Positions 45,768 through 55,070 are shown, counted from the first letter of the stretch. The stretch is 64,000 nucleotides of DNA from Salinispira pacifica (GCF_000507245.1 NC_023035.1:2709570-2773569); one strand, 5' to 3'. Numbers and translations are program-made. The notes: generated from the sequence alone by a model not told the origin.

Positions 45768-45801
45768 ATTATAGTATCAAAAAAAGGACCTGTCCATATA
45801 C
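45768..45801 (-). promoter_or_regulatory. Strong promoter of the DUF134/NifX-like operon
   Basis: On the minus strand TGGACA and TATAAT are separated by 17 bp. Only six bases lie between the -10 box and the DUF134 ATG. The spacer holds the T-tract of the preceding terminator. Confidence 0.75.
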
Positions 45802-45810
45802 GGCAGGTCC
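45779..45810 (-). terminator. Terminator of the DUF1295 gene
   Basis: GGACCTG and CAGGTCC form a perfect 7-bp stem around an 11-nt loop, followed on the minus strand by seven T. It ends the DUF1295 transcript and overlaps the next promoter. Confidence 0.85.
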
Positions 45811-45843
45811 ATTTTCCCTGTTCTGAAAAATGCAGGTTCTGAA

Positions 45844-46881
45844 TCAGGAATCTTCCCGGGCGGCAGAACTGCCGCCTTTCAAATTCAGGGGGATGAGCGC
45901 AGGAGTTGAAGCCTGAAACCGCTCATACTCCGGATATTTAGAGGCGGTTATCCCTTCGGTAAATGCGGTGGAACCGACGAAAAGAACACTGAGCAGCACG
46001 GCACCGCTGATGCTCCAGTGAAAGAGGGTGGCCTGCACGGCTGCGGAAAACAGATACAGACTCCACCACACCCCCAGTTCACCCAGATAGTTCGGATGCC
46101 GGATTATGGAGAAAAGCCCGGAGGAGAGAAAGCCCTGGGAAATATCATCTTTCCATGGGTATGCTGCCAACCATTGAGCATCTTCCTCCCGGGGCTTCCC
46201 GGCCCCGGTAGTCTTCCCGGCTACTGGAGTCTTCGCTGCCTTACTCAATGCCTTCGCTTTGTGGAAATCCCACTGCTGCTGATCTGCAACGGTCTCCAGA
46301 CCAATGAAAAACAGCATGGCTGCCAGAGCGGCGTACCCCGCCGGAGGAATGGCGGTAAACAGATCGGAAACAGATCCGGATACTGCCGCGCTCATGCGGC
46401 TCAGGGGTGCAAGGGGTGAAGTAAAAAGAATAAACAGCCCGATTTGGAAGCCGCAGATAAACAGCAGATTAAACAGCTGCCACAGCCATTCGTTTCCGAT
46501 TCTTTTTCTGAGGATGGGCCATCGGTAATCCTCCATACCGCTGTACCCCCCGCGGCGGGCAAAATTAAACGTGAGCCGTGCACCCCAGAGGCTGACAACT
46601 ATCACCGGAAGAAGCACTATGGGTGAAAAATCCGCCTTGAGAGCATAAATCCAGGCAAACAGCACGGGAGCCGTACTCCACAGGCGGTCCACCCATGAAT
46701 AATCGGAAGTTATCATTCCGAAGAGAAAACTCATTATTCCCAGAGAAAGGGAAATGAGTATTACCAGTTCCAGAGCGGAAGCCTTTTCCGGGATCTGAAC
46801 AACAGACCCCGAATATGCCAGGGCTCCCATTGCGGCGAAGAGTACTGCTGCAGCTGCAAGCATCAATATACATCGTTTCAT
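45844..46881 (-). CDS. DUF1295 membrane protein (steroid 5-alpha-reductase-like fold)
   Basis: Integral membrane protein of 345 residues with several hydrophobic segments. The family signatures are SDYSWVDRLWS, WGARLTFNFARRGGY and the C-terminal FSIIRHPNYLGELGVWW, the last resembling the NADPH/SAM-binding end of steroid reductases and isoprenylcysteine methyltransferases. Substrate unknown. A polar insertion with repeated AGK units (about 220-240) is unusual. An IS1182-type element ends 10 bp before the start codon and separates it from its native promoter. Confidence 0.85.
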   Translation of the reverse strand: MKRCILMLAAAAVLFAAMGALAYSGSVVQIPEKASALELVILISLSLGIMSFLFGMITSDYSWVDRLWSTAPVLFAWIYALKADFSPIVLLPVIVVSLWGARLTFNFARRGGYSGMEDYRWPILRKRIGNEWLWQLFNLLFICGFQIGLFILFTSPLAPLSRMSAAVSGSVSDLFTAIPPAGYAALAAMLFFIGLETVADQQQWDFHKAKALSKAAKTPVAGKTTGAGKPREEDAQWLAAYPWKDDISQGFLSSGLFSIIRHPNYLGELGVWWSLYLFSAAVQATLFHWSISGAVLLSVLFVGSTAFTEGITASKYPEYERFQASTPALIPLNLKGGSSAAREDS

Positions 46882-46890
46882 AAGAAGGTA

Positions 46891-48771
46891 TGACTCCCCT
46901 GAAAAAAGCTTGATGGTAAATTCAAAAAAACCCGGAAAAATTGGTCGGGGAATCCAGCCCCATAGGGGGAGATAACCCTATGGGAGGGCCCCCGCCACTT
47001 TCTTTACCGGCTATTTATCTGTACCCCCACCCCGAAGGGCTTTCCCTTTCCCCTTTTCGCTTCTAACAGAGTGCATATCCATCCGGAATTGGTTTTGACC
47101 CATCTTCGGGAAACAGGTATCCCCTGATTCTGCGAATGTTAACCATCATGGCACTCAAGACCATCATGGTGGTAACCCGATGCCTGCCCCGCACTGGTAG
47201 TTTACAGAGATGGCCACCAAAGGGGTGAATAACACTTCGAACGGTACTCTCTATTGATGCCCGCTTATTGGTAATCTCTTTTCCTGTTTCTGCTACCTGC
47301 TTCCTGGTGGCGGCAACCCGCAAATCGGTCGCAGTAAAATGAAGAACATAACTTGGTCGCTTTTTCAGCCGCTTTGCCGGGCACTGGTTGACAAAGGGGC
47401 AAGCCTGACAGCCGTCGGCAGAAAACCCGGCGGTATAGCGGTCTGCTGCTTTTTTACTTTCCCGCAGCTCCCCGCCCTGGCCATTTGGACAGATGATAGC
47501 AGTCACCTTTCCTTCACTGGTTCGAGTGACGGTGAAATCTTCCAGGCCCACTCTCGTCTTCTCTTTTTTCCTTCCCTTGATGGCACTCACGTGCTGGCTT
47601 ACCTGATATGTTGCTGTTGCCTTGGCTGCCGCCTCTCCCGTATACCCCGCATCGGTATACACTTCATCGATTCCCTCCCGCTCTTTCAGGTTCTCAATAT
47701 CTTCGGCCAGAAATTGCTGGTCATCGGTTATGTTTGGCGCCACACTTACCCTGCTGATGAGTTGGAGATTATTATCTTCATCGCAAGTTTCCGTGATATT
47801 TGCACCATACCCCCGGGAGCTTTCTCTGCTTTTCGTCCTGAAGGTGGCCTCTTCATCATCAGGAGACTGCAAGGTGCTACCACCGAGTTCTTTACTTTCT
47901 CGCACAACGATAGATTCCTGTTCAAAACGAAAGTGTTCACCAAAAACCCTGAAGGCCTGCTGGTACGCTTTTTCATCTCCGTGCACGTCTTCAAAACATT
48001 CCAGCATAGTCGATAGATCTTTTCCAAGCTGCTCAAGTCGCCCGTCCATCTCGTCCCGTTTCACCCGGCAGCAATAGTGCAGGGAGTCTTCTTTCACATA
48101 CCTGGCAAACAGCTGCTCATACGCTTTCTGTTCTTCTTCACTGAGCATACGGTAAAAGCGATGGATGATTTCTACCAACAGCTGCAGACGGCTCATCTTG
48201 CGGATGTTACTCTGCACCATGGTTGAATCCATCCGCTGTAGGCCGGTTTTTATCTGAAACTGTTTCAATTGCTCGTCGGTTATCTGTTCACTTGCCTTGT
48301 GAATCAGATTAACCCTGTGTTCCTCTTCATAGGCACTCACCGCTGAGCGGAAGTTGTAGATAGTACGCAGCTCAAAGTTTCCTTCGTCAAAGTCCTTCAA
48401 GCCCAGGGCGTAGCGGAACTTCAGATCAAACATGAAATGATCATAGAGTCGCTCGTCACTTAAGCCGAATCCGGATTTGAGGGTTTCAAAGCCTACCAGA
48501 ATATTGATAGGCGTGTTGGGCCGTGAATGCTTATCACTGTAGAGAACGGAGAAGACCTCCTCGTTAATCCTGCAGAAATATTCATGGTAGAAAACCTGTG
48601 CCCAGGACTGTTCAAGGTGTTTTCTTGCAGTCTCAGGAAGTTGGTCCACCGATGTAAACATTCTCTGCTGCTTATGTCCTTCGTTCTTTCGAAACATCCG
48701 CTCCCCCCGATGCGGAATTTTACCCTATCAACAAAATTTTGGGAATTCCCTACCTTTTTTCAGGGGAGTCA
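46891..48771 (-). mobile_element. Complete IS1182-family insertion sequence
   Basis: Element of 1881 bp with 18-bp inverted repeats (TGACTCCCCTGAAAAAAG at 46891-46908, complement at 48754-48771). A 4-bp direct repeat GGTA flanks it (46887-46890, 48772-48775). It carries one intact transposase and, downstream of it, a hairpin CCCATAGGG/CCCTATGGG (46959-46984). It interrupts the short region between two divergent genes. Confidence 0.93.
47063..48697 (-). CDS. IS1182-family DDE transposase
   Basis: Transposase of 544 residues, full length. The N-terminal domain (NEEVFSVLYSDKHSRPNTPINILVG) is typical of IS1182/IS5-like enzymes. Catalytic Asp residues can be placed in MDSTMVQSNI and VYTDAGYTGE, and the Glu in SIESTVRSV. 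A Cys cluster CQACPFVNQCPAK precedes it. Reads toward the DUF1295 gene, so read-through could express that gene. Confidence 0.94.
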   Translation of the reverse strand: MFRKNEGHKQQRMFTSVDQLPETARKHLEQSWAQVFYHEYFCRINEEVFSVLYSDKHSRPNTPINILVGFETLKSGFGLSDERLYDHFMFDLKFRYALGLKDFDEGNFELRTIYNFRSAVSAYEEEHRVNLIHKASEQITDEQLKQFQIKTGLQRMDSTMVQSNIRKMSRLQLLVEIIHRFYRMLSEEEQKAYEQLFARYVKEDSLHYCCRVKRDEMDGRLEQLGKDLSTMLECFEDVHGDEKAYQQAFRVFGEHFRFEQESIVVRESKELGGSTLQSPDDEEATFRTKSRESSRGYGANITETCDEDNNLQLISRVSVAPNITDDQQFLAEDIENLKEREGIDEVYTDAGYTGEAAAKATATYQVSQHVSAIKGRKKEKTRVGLEDFTVTRTSEGKVTAIICPNGQGGELRESKKAADRYTAGFSADGCQACPFVNQCPAKRLKKRPSYVLHFTATDLRVAATRKQVAETGKEITNKRASIESTVRSVIHPFGGHLCKLPVRGRHRVTTMMVLSAMMVNIRRIRGYLFPEDGSKPIPDGYALC

Positions 48772-48773
48772 GG

Positions 48774-48803
48774 TATATTACCCCCTGTCTATGCCAGCTG
48801 GCA
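48774..48803 (-). promoter_or_regulatory. Native promoter and 12-bp palindrome of the divergent DUF1295/phytol-kinase-like pair
   Basis: On the minus strand TTGCCA and TAATAT are 18 bp apart. The -35 box is part of the palindrome TGCCAGCTGGCA (48792-48803), a candidate operator. The IS1182 element inserted just beyond the -10 box, so the promoter now fires into the element. Confidence 0.5.
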
Positions 48804-48824
48804 AGATTCAGGTATGATGCAGGA

Positions 48825-49505
48825 ATGAATCAATTGCTGGGTCTCGTGTTTTCTTTCGGATTCGTGTTTATTGTCATGGCAATCTCCAGTATCCTTCTGT
48901 CTTCAGGCCGTCTCAGTCCTCCGGCAGCCAGAAAATTCATCCACATTGCGGTGGGTCATTGGTGGTTCATAGCCATGTTCACCATGCAGGATCCGGGCAT
49001 AGCCGTCATCGGCCCCATCTTCTTCATTGTCATCAACTATGTGATATACCGCACAAAGCTGCTGCCTGCCATGGGGGACGCCGGATCCAATCCCGGGACT
49101 GTGTACTATCCGGTGAGCCTGCTCATACTTGTGGTTCTCACCTGGTACACTCCCCTGCCGAAATGGACCGGAGGATTGGCAGTGATGATTCTCGCCTGGG
49201 GAGACGGGCTTGCGGCTGTTGCAGGCGAAAGAAATGGTAAATCGGGAAGAAAAATTCGTGTTCCCGGCGGGAGAAAAAGTCTGGCCGGCACCATGGCCAT
49301 GTTCGGCGCATCCCTTGCTGCCGCATTGATCATGCAGCTTCTGTTTTCGGGTGCCGCCGGTCTGCCGGAAATCATGGCAACAGGATTGCTCCTGGCAGCA
49401 GTCGCCACCCTGGTGGAACTCTATACTCCTTTCGGGTTGGATAATCTGACGGTTCCGCTGAGTTCGATTCTGGTGTTCCGGCTCTTGACCGGACTGTTTA
49501 GTTAG
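48825..49505 (+). CDS. Phytol/dolichol kinase-like membrane protein
   Basis: Membrane protein of 226 residues with six or seven hydrophobic segments. ARKFIHIAVGHWW, GTVYYPVSLL, AWGDGLAAVAGERNGK, RKSLAGT and VELYTPFGLDNLTVPL match the CTP-dependent polyprenol/phytol kinase family (SEC59, VTE5, also CDP-diacylglycerol synthase-like). It would phosphorylate an isoprenoid alcohol at the membrane. The next gene encodes a DUF92 protein, the family of the VTE6 phytyl-phosphate kinase, so the pair may turn a prenol into a prenyl diphosphate. Confidence 0.8.
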   Translation: MNQLLGLVFSFGFVFIVMAISSILLSSGRLSPPAARKFIHIAVGHWWFIAMFTMQDPGIAVIGPIFFIVINYVIYRTKLLPAMGDAGSNPGTVYYPVSLLILVVLTWYTPLPKWTGGLAVMILAWGDGLAAVAGERNGKSGRKIRVPGGRKSLAGTMAMFGASLAAALIMQLLFSGAAGLPEIMATGLLLAAVATLVELYTPFGLDNLTVPLSSILVFRLLTGLFS

Positions 49506-49513
49506 GAGTGGAG

Positions 49514-50398
49514 ATGAGGGATTTTCTCATACTTGGTCCGCTGGAAAATCTGAATGCGGCCTTTCTTTTTATACGAATCAGCGCAGCTGTTGCGGCAAAT
49601 CTTTTGCTGGCCTACACCGCTTACCGCAAAGGGAGCGTGGATGGGTCCGGGGCGGCGGCGGGGTTCGGTCTGGGATTCGCGATATATCTTGGGGGCGGTA
49701 TCAGCGCATGGTTTGTTCTGGGGCTGTTTTTCGTGAGTTCTTCACTGCTGAGCCGGCTGGGAAAAGTTCAGAAAACCCTGCTTGAAAAGATTCATGACAA
49801 AGGAAGCATCAGGGATGCCTGGCAGGCGGGTGCAAACGCCGCCCCGGCAGCGGCATGCATGCTGGGCTTTGCGGCCACCGGATCGCCCATGTTTGCAGCG
49901 GGATTTCTCGGTTCCATGGCCTGTGCGGCTTCGGACACCTGGGCAAGCGAACTGGGCGTCCTTTCCGGCGCCCGCCCCAGATCCATTATCAGCTGGAAGC
50001 CGCTGCAGAAGGGACAAAGCGGCGCAGTTTCCATTCCGGGAACCCTGGCTTCCGCAGCGGGTGCGGGAACCATCGCTCTGGGATCGGTGCCTCTGCTTTA
50101 CCTGCTTCCCGGAGGATTTCTCTGGAAGGCTATCGCCCTGCCCGCTGCCGTCAGCGGATTTGCGGGCAGCCTCATAGATTCCGTACTGGGTGCCACGGTC
50201 CAGGCACTCTATGAAGATTCCCATGGAAATTACACGGAAAAACGCTATGAAACCCTCTACTCCGAGAACCGCGGCGACATCAGAATTGCCACCCGGCTTG
50301 TGAAGGGCTACAGCTGGATAACCAACGACATGGTAAACATTATCTCCAACGCTGCTTCAAGCCTTCTGGCAATCACCGGTTACCTCATCCTGAGCTGA
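49514..50398 (+). CDS. DUF92/VTE6-like membrane protein
   Basis: Membrane protein of 294 residues from ATG 49514 (TAGGAG five bases upstream; a GTG six bases earlier is possible). The family features are KGSVDGSGAAAGFGLG, SDTWASELGVLS, PGTLASAAGAG and SLIDSVLGATVQ. Plant VTE6 of this family phosphorylates phytyl phosphate. The gene follows the kinase-like gene by 8 bp, so the two are one unit. The prenol substrate in this organism is not known. Confidence 0.82.
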   Translation: MRDFLILGPLENLNAAFLFIRISAAVAANLLLAYTAYRKGSVDGSGAAAGFGLGFAIYLGGGISAWFVLGLFFVSSSLLSRLGKVQKTLLEKIHDKGSIRDAWQAGANAAPAAACMLGFAATGSPMFAAGFLGSMACAASDTWASELGVLSGARPRSIISWKPLQKGQSGAVSIPGTLASAAGAGTIALGSVPLLYLLPGGFLWKAIALPAAVSGFAGSLIDSVLGATVQALYEDSHGNYTEKRYETLYSENRGDIRIATRLVKGYSWITNDMVNIISNAASSLLAITGYLILS

Positions 50399-50420
50399 CT
50401 CCCACGGAAAGAGGCGGGAG

Positions 50421-51869
50421 TTAAAACGGTCCGAATCCGATCTGAACCGCAATAAACATAAACAGCAGGGAGAATGCCGCCATAATAATCTGAAGGGGAA
50501 TGGTCCATTTCAGCCATTTGGTGTAGGAAACCACCGTGAAACTCAATGCAATGAGAAGCAGGGGATTGGTGGGAAATATCATATTGCTGAAACCATCACC
50601 GTAGCCGAAGGCCAGAACAGTGGTCTGACGGGTAATTCCCACCAGGTCCGCCAGGGGTACCAGTATTGGCATCATTAAAAAAGCCTTTGCCGAGGCCGAG
50701 CCGATGAAAAAGTTCATAACCAGAGTGATACCGTAAATCAGAAGCACCGACTGGAAGGGACTGGCCTGCTCTATGGCATCCGCTGCCATGAACAGAAGGG
50801 TATCGGTAACCATCCCCGAATCGATGATGTATTTCACGCTGTAGGCAAGCATAATCAGGAATGCCCCGGGAATAATGTTCAACCCGCCTTTCAAAAATAT
50901 GTGTGCCACCCTGGCAAGTCGGTGTCCGCTGAACACCCCGGCCCCGAACCCGCCGACGAGAAACATCAACCCCATGAGGGGAAAGGCCAGAAACCCCAGA
51001 TCCGGAAAAAACGCAACTCCCAGAACCACGACCAGGGCTATCCCGATCCAGACACTGAACCATATCAGCCCCCGGCGCACCAGATGGATGTGTGTGTCGG
51101 AAAAATCGTGGACCTCCACCTCTCCGAGCTCGGCATCCGCCGTGTGACAGGGACTGGATTCAGGTTTCCGTTCAACTTTCCGGGCATGGCGGTACACAAA
51201 GAGAAAGAGGGCGATGTAGACCAGAACAAAAAAGATGATTCTCAGCCAGGAACCGCTGAACAACGGAAGATCGGCAATGGTCTGGGCAACTGCGATGGTG
51301 AAGGGATTGGAGATGGCGGCGGCCAGACCGAAGGCCATTGGAAGAAGGCTCATCCCCAGCCCGGTAAGGCTGTCCCAGCCCAGCCGCCGGGCCATGGGAA
51401 CTACAAAAATGATTACCGGCACCAGCCCTTCGTAGATCCCCAGCAAAGACGGCAGGGCCATGAAAATGAAAATGGTAACCGCCATCAGAACATACTTATT
51501 CCGCTGAAATTTATCGATGAGCATCTGCACCAGCAGGTCCATTACATGGATCTGTTCCAGAATGGTGATGGAACCTCCCACGGCAAAAAGAAAGAGAATG
51601 AGGGTTATGAGGGTCACATTGCCCGGAGTAAACAGAATCTCCACCGGGGCGGTGAACCAGCGCCATACCGGGTAATCGGGCTTTTCAACTTCTTCATAGG
51701 ACCCCGGGGTGATCAGGCTGCGATCCTCCAGCTGAACCCGTTCATACTCGCCGGAGGGCAGAAATACGGTGAGAAGCCCGCTGACGATCATCAGTCCCAG
51801 CAGGATCAGAACTGCAGTTGCAAAGGCTCGGGCTCCGATTTTCACGGAGCTGTTCATGGTTTCAGGCAT
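50421..51869 (-). CDS. YfcC-family transporter
   Basis: Membrane protein of 482 residues with about twelve hydrophobic helices. The N-terminal loop with VFLPSGEYERV, the motif LFAVGGSITILEQ, ALPSLLGIYEGLVP and FGYGDGFSNMIFPTNP match YfcC/C4-dicarboxylate anaerobic carrier-like proteins. Family members move amino acids, peptides or C4 acids; the substrate is not fixed. GGAAGG precedes ATG 51869. It follows the M20 peptidase gene by 58 bp, suggesting uptake linked to peptide or N-acyl amino-acid breakdown. Confidence 0.83.
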   Translation of the reverse strand: MPETMNSSVKIGARAFATAVLILLGLMIVSGLLTVFLPSGEYERVQLEDRSLITPGSYEEVEKPDYPVWRWFTAPVEILFTPGNVTLITLILFLFAVGGSITILEQIHVMDLLVQMLIDKFQRNKYVLMAVTIFIFMALPSLLGIYEGLVPVIIFVVPMARRLGWDSLTGLGMSLLPMAFGLAAAISNPFTIAVAQTIADLPLFSGSWLRIIFFVLVYIALFLFVYRHARKVERKPESSPCHTADAELGEVEVHDFSDTHIHLVRRGLIWFSVWIGIALVVVLGVAFFPDLGFLAFPLMGLMFLVGGFGAGVFSGHRLARVAHIFLKGGLNIIPGAFLIMLAYSVKYIIDSGMVTDTLLFMAADAIEQASPFQSVLLIYGITLVMNFFIGSASAKAFLMMPILVPLADLVGITRQTTVLAFGYGDGFSNMIFPTNPLLLIALSFTVVSYTKWLKWTIPLQIIMAAFSLLFMFIAVQIGFGPF

Positions 51870-51927
51870 GGGTTCTTCCTTCCCGGCTCATCTGGGGCTC
51901 TCCGGTTATGTATGCTGATACGGCGGT

Positions 51928-53463
51928 TTATTGGAACACGCGTTCATGGTACTTCAGATTATACCGGTAAAATGCCAGCATGCCCCGGAAATTTTCCAGG
52001 GATATGCGTTCGTCCGGATTGTGAATGCGGGAGAGTTCCCGGGAATCCAGCTCCATGGGCACGAAACGGAACACATGATCGCTGATATGGGCATAATGCT
52101 TGCTGTCGGTGGCTCCGGTCATGAGATAGGGCAATGCGGTGGTGAACCCCTCCCGGAAACTCAGGGCGTCGGCACAAAAAGCAAGAAACCGGTCAACGCC
52201 TGCCGTGCCGGGGGAGCCGGTGTCTTCTTTTGCCGGCGGGGAGGAACTGATGGGATCATTGGCCTCTGCGCTGTTGGCGATGCTCACCTCCACCCGGGGG
52301 TCCCGAATTATTCTGATGCATCTTCGTCTCACCTGGTCGATGGTTTCTCCGGGCAGGATGCGGACGTTGATGTTTGCCCAGGCAGCGGCGGGAAGGACAT
52401 TCTCCTTGCTGCTGCCTCCGGCCATTGTGGGGGCAAGGGTGCTCTGAATCATCGCCCGGCTGTCATCCCCCCCTGCAAGCACCTGTTTTACCACGGGGGC
52501 GAAGAGCCAGAGATTGGCCATGACAATTTTCAGAGGCAAACTCTGGTACGGCACCGTTCGCCGGAAAAATTTCCTGAGGCTGGGTATGAGTTTTCGGGGC
52601 TGCCGGGCGGCCTCAAGCCGGGCCACCGCCCTGCTTACCAGACCCAGAGCAGTGCTTGGTGGTGGTGTAGAAGCGTGTCCACCGGAAGACTCTGCGCTGA
52701 GCCGGAAGTTCACAAAACCTTTTTCCTCCACTCCCACCAGCGCAGCGCTGCCCTGCACGCCGGGAATCATATTCCGGGCGATAATGCCCCCTTCATCGAA
52801 GGTCCATGCAAAGCGGATTCCCTGCTCCTGAAACCACCGGGAGATGGTGATTGCACCCCGGCTGCTTTCAGTTTCCTCATCCCCGCCGAATGCGAACCAT
52901 ATATCCCGGCGGGGGGTAAAGCCATCTGCGTGGAGGGAAGCGGCTGCTTCCATCAGGGCGATGAGGGAATTCTTGGTATCCAGAGTCCCCCTGCCCCAGA
53001 TGTACCCCTCTTTCTGCTCCGCAGAAAAGGGATCAACGGACCAGTCCTGTCCGTCCACAGGAACCACATCGTAATGAGCGGTATACAGCAGGGGCAGTCC
53101 CCGGGAAAGGCCTTCAGTACCCGGCCATCGGATGGCAATACCGTACACTCCGAAGCGGGTCACTCCGCAGTCCTCCAGAAAGTCCGCATATCTGCGGGTG
53201 AGGAAGTCCTGGAATTCCTGAAAAACCGACTCATCGTTTTGTGCGTAGTCGCTGTGACTGACGCTGGCTATGTTCAATGCCAGAGCAAAGGAATCCAGTG
53301 CACGGGAAAAATCCGCTTCAGGTTCATTCCGGGGATCGGGCATGTGAGAGTCCCCTCCCCGTGGCTGACTGCTTTCCCGGGAGAAACGCAGAGTATTCAC
53401 CATGAGTATTGTGGAAAGAACAAGTAAGGCACAAGCTGCCGAGAGAAGTATGATCATGTACAT
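51928..53463 (-). CDS. M20-family metallopeptidase (PM20D1-like)
   Basis: Zinc-dependent hydrolase of 511 residues. An N-terminal hydrophobic segment (about 2-22) anchors or exports it. Metal ligands and catalytic residues are present: His in TAHYDVVPV, Asp in GRGTLDTK, Glu pair in GGDEETESS, and His in ATDSKHYAH. The dimerisation domain lies in the middle (VEEKGFVNFRLSAES). PM20D1-like enzymes hydrolyse or form N-acyl amino acids, others act on dipeptides. Operonic with the transporter downstream. Confidence 0.9.
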   Translation of the reverse strand: MYMIILLSAACALLVLSTILMVNTLRFSRESSQPRGGDSHMPDPRNEPEADFSRALDSFALALNIASVSHSDYAQNDESVFQEFQDFLTRRYADFLEDCGVTRFGVYGIAIRWPGTEGLSRGLPLLYTAHYDVVPVDGQDWSVDPFSAEQKEGYIWGRGTLDTKNSLIALMEAAASLHADGFTPRRDIWFAFGGDEETESSRGAITISRWFQEQGIRFAWTFDEGGIIARNMIPGVQGSAALVGVEEKGFVNFRLSAESSGGHASTPPPSTALGLVSRAVARLEAARQPRKLIPSLRKFFRRTVPYQSLPLKIVMANLWLFAPVVKQVLAGGDDSRAMIQSTLAPTMAGGSSKENVLPAAAWANINVRILPGETIDQVRRRCIRIIRDPRVEVSIANSAEANDPISSSPPAKEDTGSPGTAGVDRFLAFCADALSFREGFTTALPYLMTGATDSKHYAHISDHVFRFVPMELDSRELSRIHNPDERISLENFRGMLAFYRYNLKYHERVFQ

Positions 53464-53484
53464 ATGATATGCCGGAAACCGGGT

Positions 53485-54233
53485 TTAGGTAAACCGCGGT
53501 TCAGGAATAACCGTGTAGCCGTTCTCTCCGTCGCTGAACACCATGGATGACCCGTACTCGCCATGATACAGAGCGGCCACGGCACAGAGGACGGCATCCA
53601 GGGAATCCTCGAAGCGTTTGTACCTCTCCCTCCGAGATCCTTGACCCGAAATCATATCCGGAGGTGCGGGGAGGTCTCCCTGAATGCCCGACTGTCTGAG
53701 CAGAGAGAGAATTCTCCGGGAGGCGGCGACGGCGGAGTCCATACCTGCGACGGTTCGGATTTTGTGGGCCGACGGAGGCGTTCCGGGAAACATATTCGCG
53801 ATTATCCCGGCGGGGTAGGTTTCGCTGAGAGTACGGGGATACACGGCAATTCCCCTCCGGCGGAACGTTTCTGCCAGCTCCTCCCCTCTGACAATTCCGT
53901 AACGTCTGAGCATAAACTCCCGGGAGGTGGCAAACATCTTCAGATGGGTGCCGTGAAAGCTGTGGCCCATGAGCATAGAGTCCACCGCCCTTCCCCCCGC
54001 CGGTTGGCCACCACCAGGGGGCTGTCCACACAGGTATGATCAGGATCAAACTCTTCCAGAAGATGGGCCAGCTCCTCATCGCTCCATCTCCCTGAGCCGG
54101 AAAACATCACCCTGCCATCCCGGGAGAGCACCGCCAGCCCGCTGCTTCCCCCGGCGGTCCATGCCAGGTCAATACCTGCGTAGCAGCGCAGGGAAGATGA
54201 TTCAACGGCTGTATTTCCTGATCCGCCCCACAT
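53485..54233 (-). pseudogene. DUF429-family gene with a single-base frameshift
   Basis: Two overlapping frames make one protein. The N-terminal frame (54233-53940) has CYAGIDLAW and CVDSPLVVANRRGEGR; the C-terminal frame (to 53485) continues AVDSMLMGHSFHGTHL and ends with DSLDAVLCAVAAL. This is the RNase H-like DUF429 family. Adding one base to the six-C run at 53993-53998 (six G in the coding strand) joins them. Either the gene is broken or the run is miscounted. It lies between the ABC permease and M20 genes. Confidence 0.78.
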
Positions 54234-54239
54234 TACCGA

Positions 54240-55070
54240 TTACTGAACGATGATCTTTCGCAGCCGCCTGATGGCAAGACTTCCCATCAGCAGAGTAAAA
54301 AGCAGAACGTAGGCGTAATCAAACAACAGCCACAAATCATAGTCGTTAAATACAAATGAACGTACAATCCGGGCGGAATGGGTCAAAGGAAAAATCTGAG
54401 CCACCCCCTGAAGCCAACCGGGAAGCTGATCAAGGGGAAACACGATTCCCGAGAAAAAGAACATGGGGGTGAGCAGTCCCGTGAAGTAAAAATTGAAATG
54501 ATTGATGGTCTTCACGAATGACGTGATAAAAAGCGAAAGGGCGGCAAACATCAGCCCGGTGAGAAAACCGCCGATGGGGGCGAACACCGCCGTCCAGGAT
54601 GAAATAAATCCGAGAATTGTGATCACAATGAGCACCGCCGCACTGAAAAACAGGCTCTTGGTACCGGCAAACAGCATCTCACCCAGAAACAGGTCCCGGA
54701 CATTTATGGATGAGGAGATCATCCCGTCATAGACCTTATCGAATTCCATCCGGATAAAGGTACCGAAACTGCATTCAAAGGCGGCGGTGAACATTGCCGG
54801 CGGCACCACAATTCCCGAAGCGAGAAATACCACATAGGGAACATCACCGATGAGCCCCACATAGCCTCCCAGTCCCAGACCGATGCCCGCTAGAAAAATC
54901 AGGGGCTCCAGAAACGGCGGAATGCCGTTGCTGATGAGATTATTGGTATACACCTTATAATGGCGGTACCATACCGAATAAATTCGCCGGAAAAAGCCCG
55001 GAACCGCTGCCGCAGCTTCGATATGTGACGAAGCACCCGTGGATGAATTGCTTATTGCTGTATCACTCAT
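54240..55070 (-). CDS. ABC-2 type exporter permease (NodJ-like)
   Basis: Membrane protein of 276 residues with six hydrophobic segments. RHYKVYTNNLISNGIPPFLEPL at the N-terminus (in pieces RHYKVYTNNLI and PPFLEPLIFLA) and FFFSGIVFPLDQLPGWLQ near the C-terminus are typical of the NodJ/DrrB branch. It overlaps the ATPase gene by 8 bp. The pair would export a lipid-linked or hydrophobic compound, not identifiable here. Confidence 0.88.
   Translation of the reverse strand: MSDTAISNSSTGASSHIEAAAAVPGFFRRIYSVWYRHYKVYTNNLISNGIPPFLEPLIFLAGIGLGLGGYVGLIGDVPYVVFLASGIVVPPAMFTAAFECSFGTFIRMEFDKVYDGMISSSINVRDLFLGEMLFAGTKSLFFSAAVLIVITILGFISSWTAVFAPIGGFLTGLMFAALSLFITSFVKTINHFNFYFTGLLTPMFFFSGIVFPLDQLPGWLQGVAQIFPLTHSARIVRSFVFNDYDLWLLFDYAYVLLFTLLMGSLAIRRLRKIIVQ

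Noticed and set aside
50398-50421. ACTCCC/GGGAGT hairpin between convergent DUF92 and YfcC-type genes
   Set aside because: The stem is only six pairs with a 12-nt loop and no T-run on either strand; terminator function is not supported.
51931-53427. Plus-strand frame of 498 codons opposite the M20 peptidase
   Set aside because: It is an antisense open frame caused by codon bias; the peptidase has all catalytic motifs on the minus strand.
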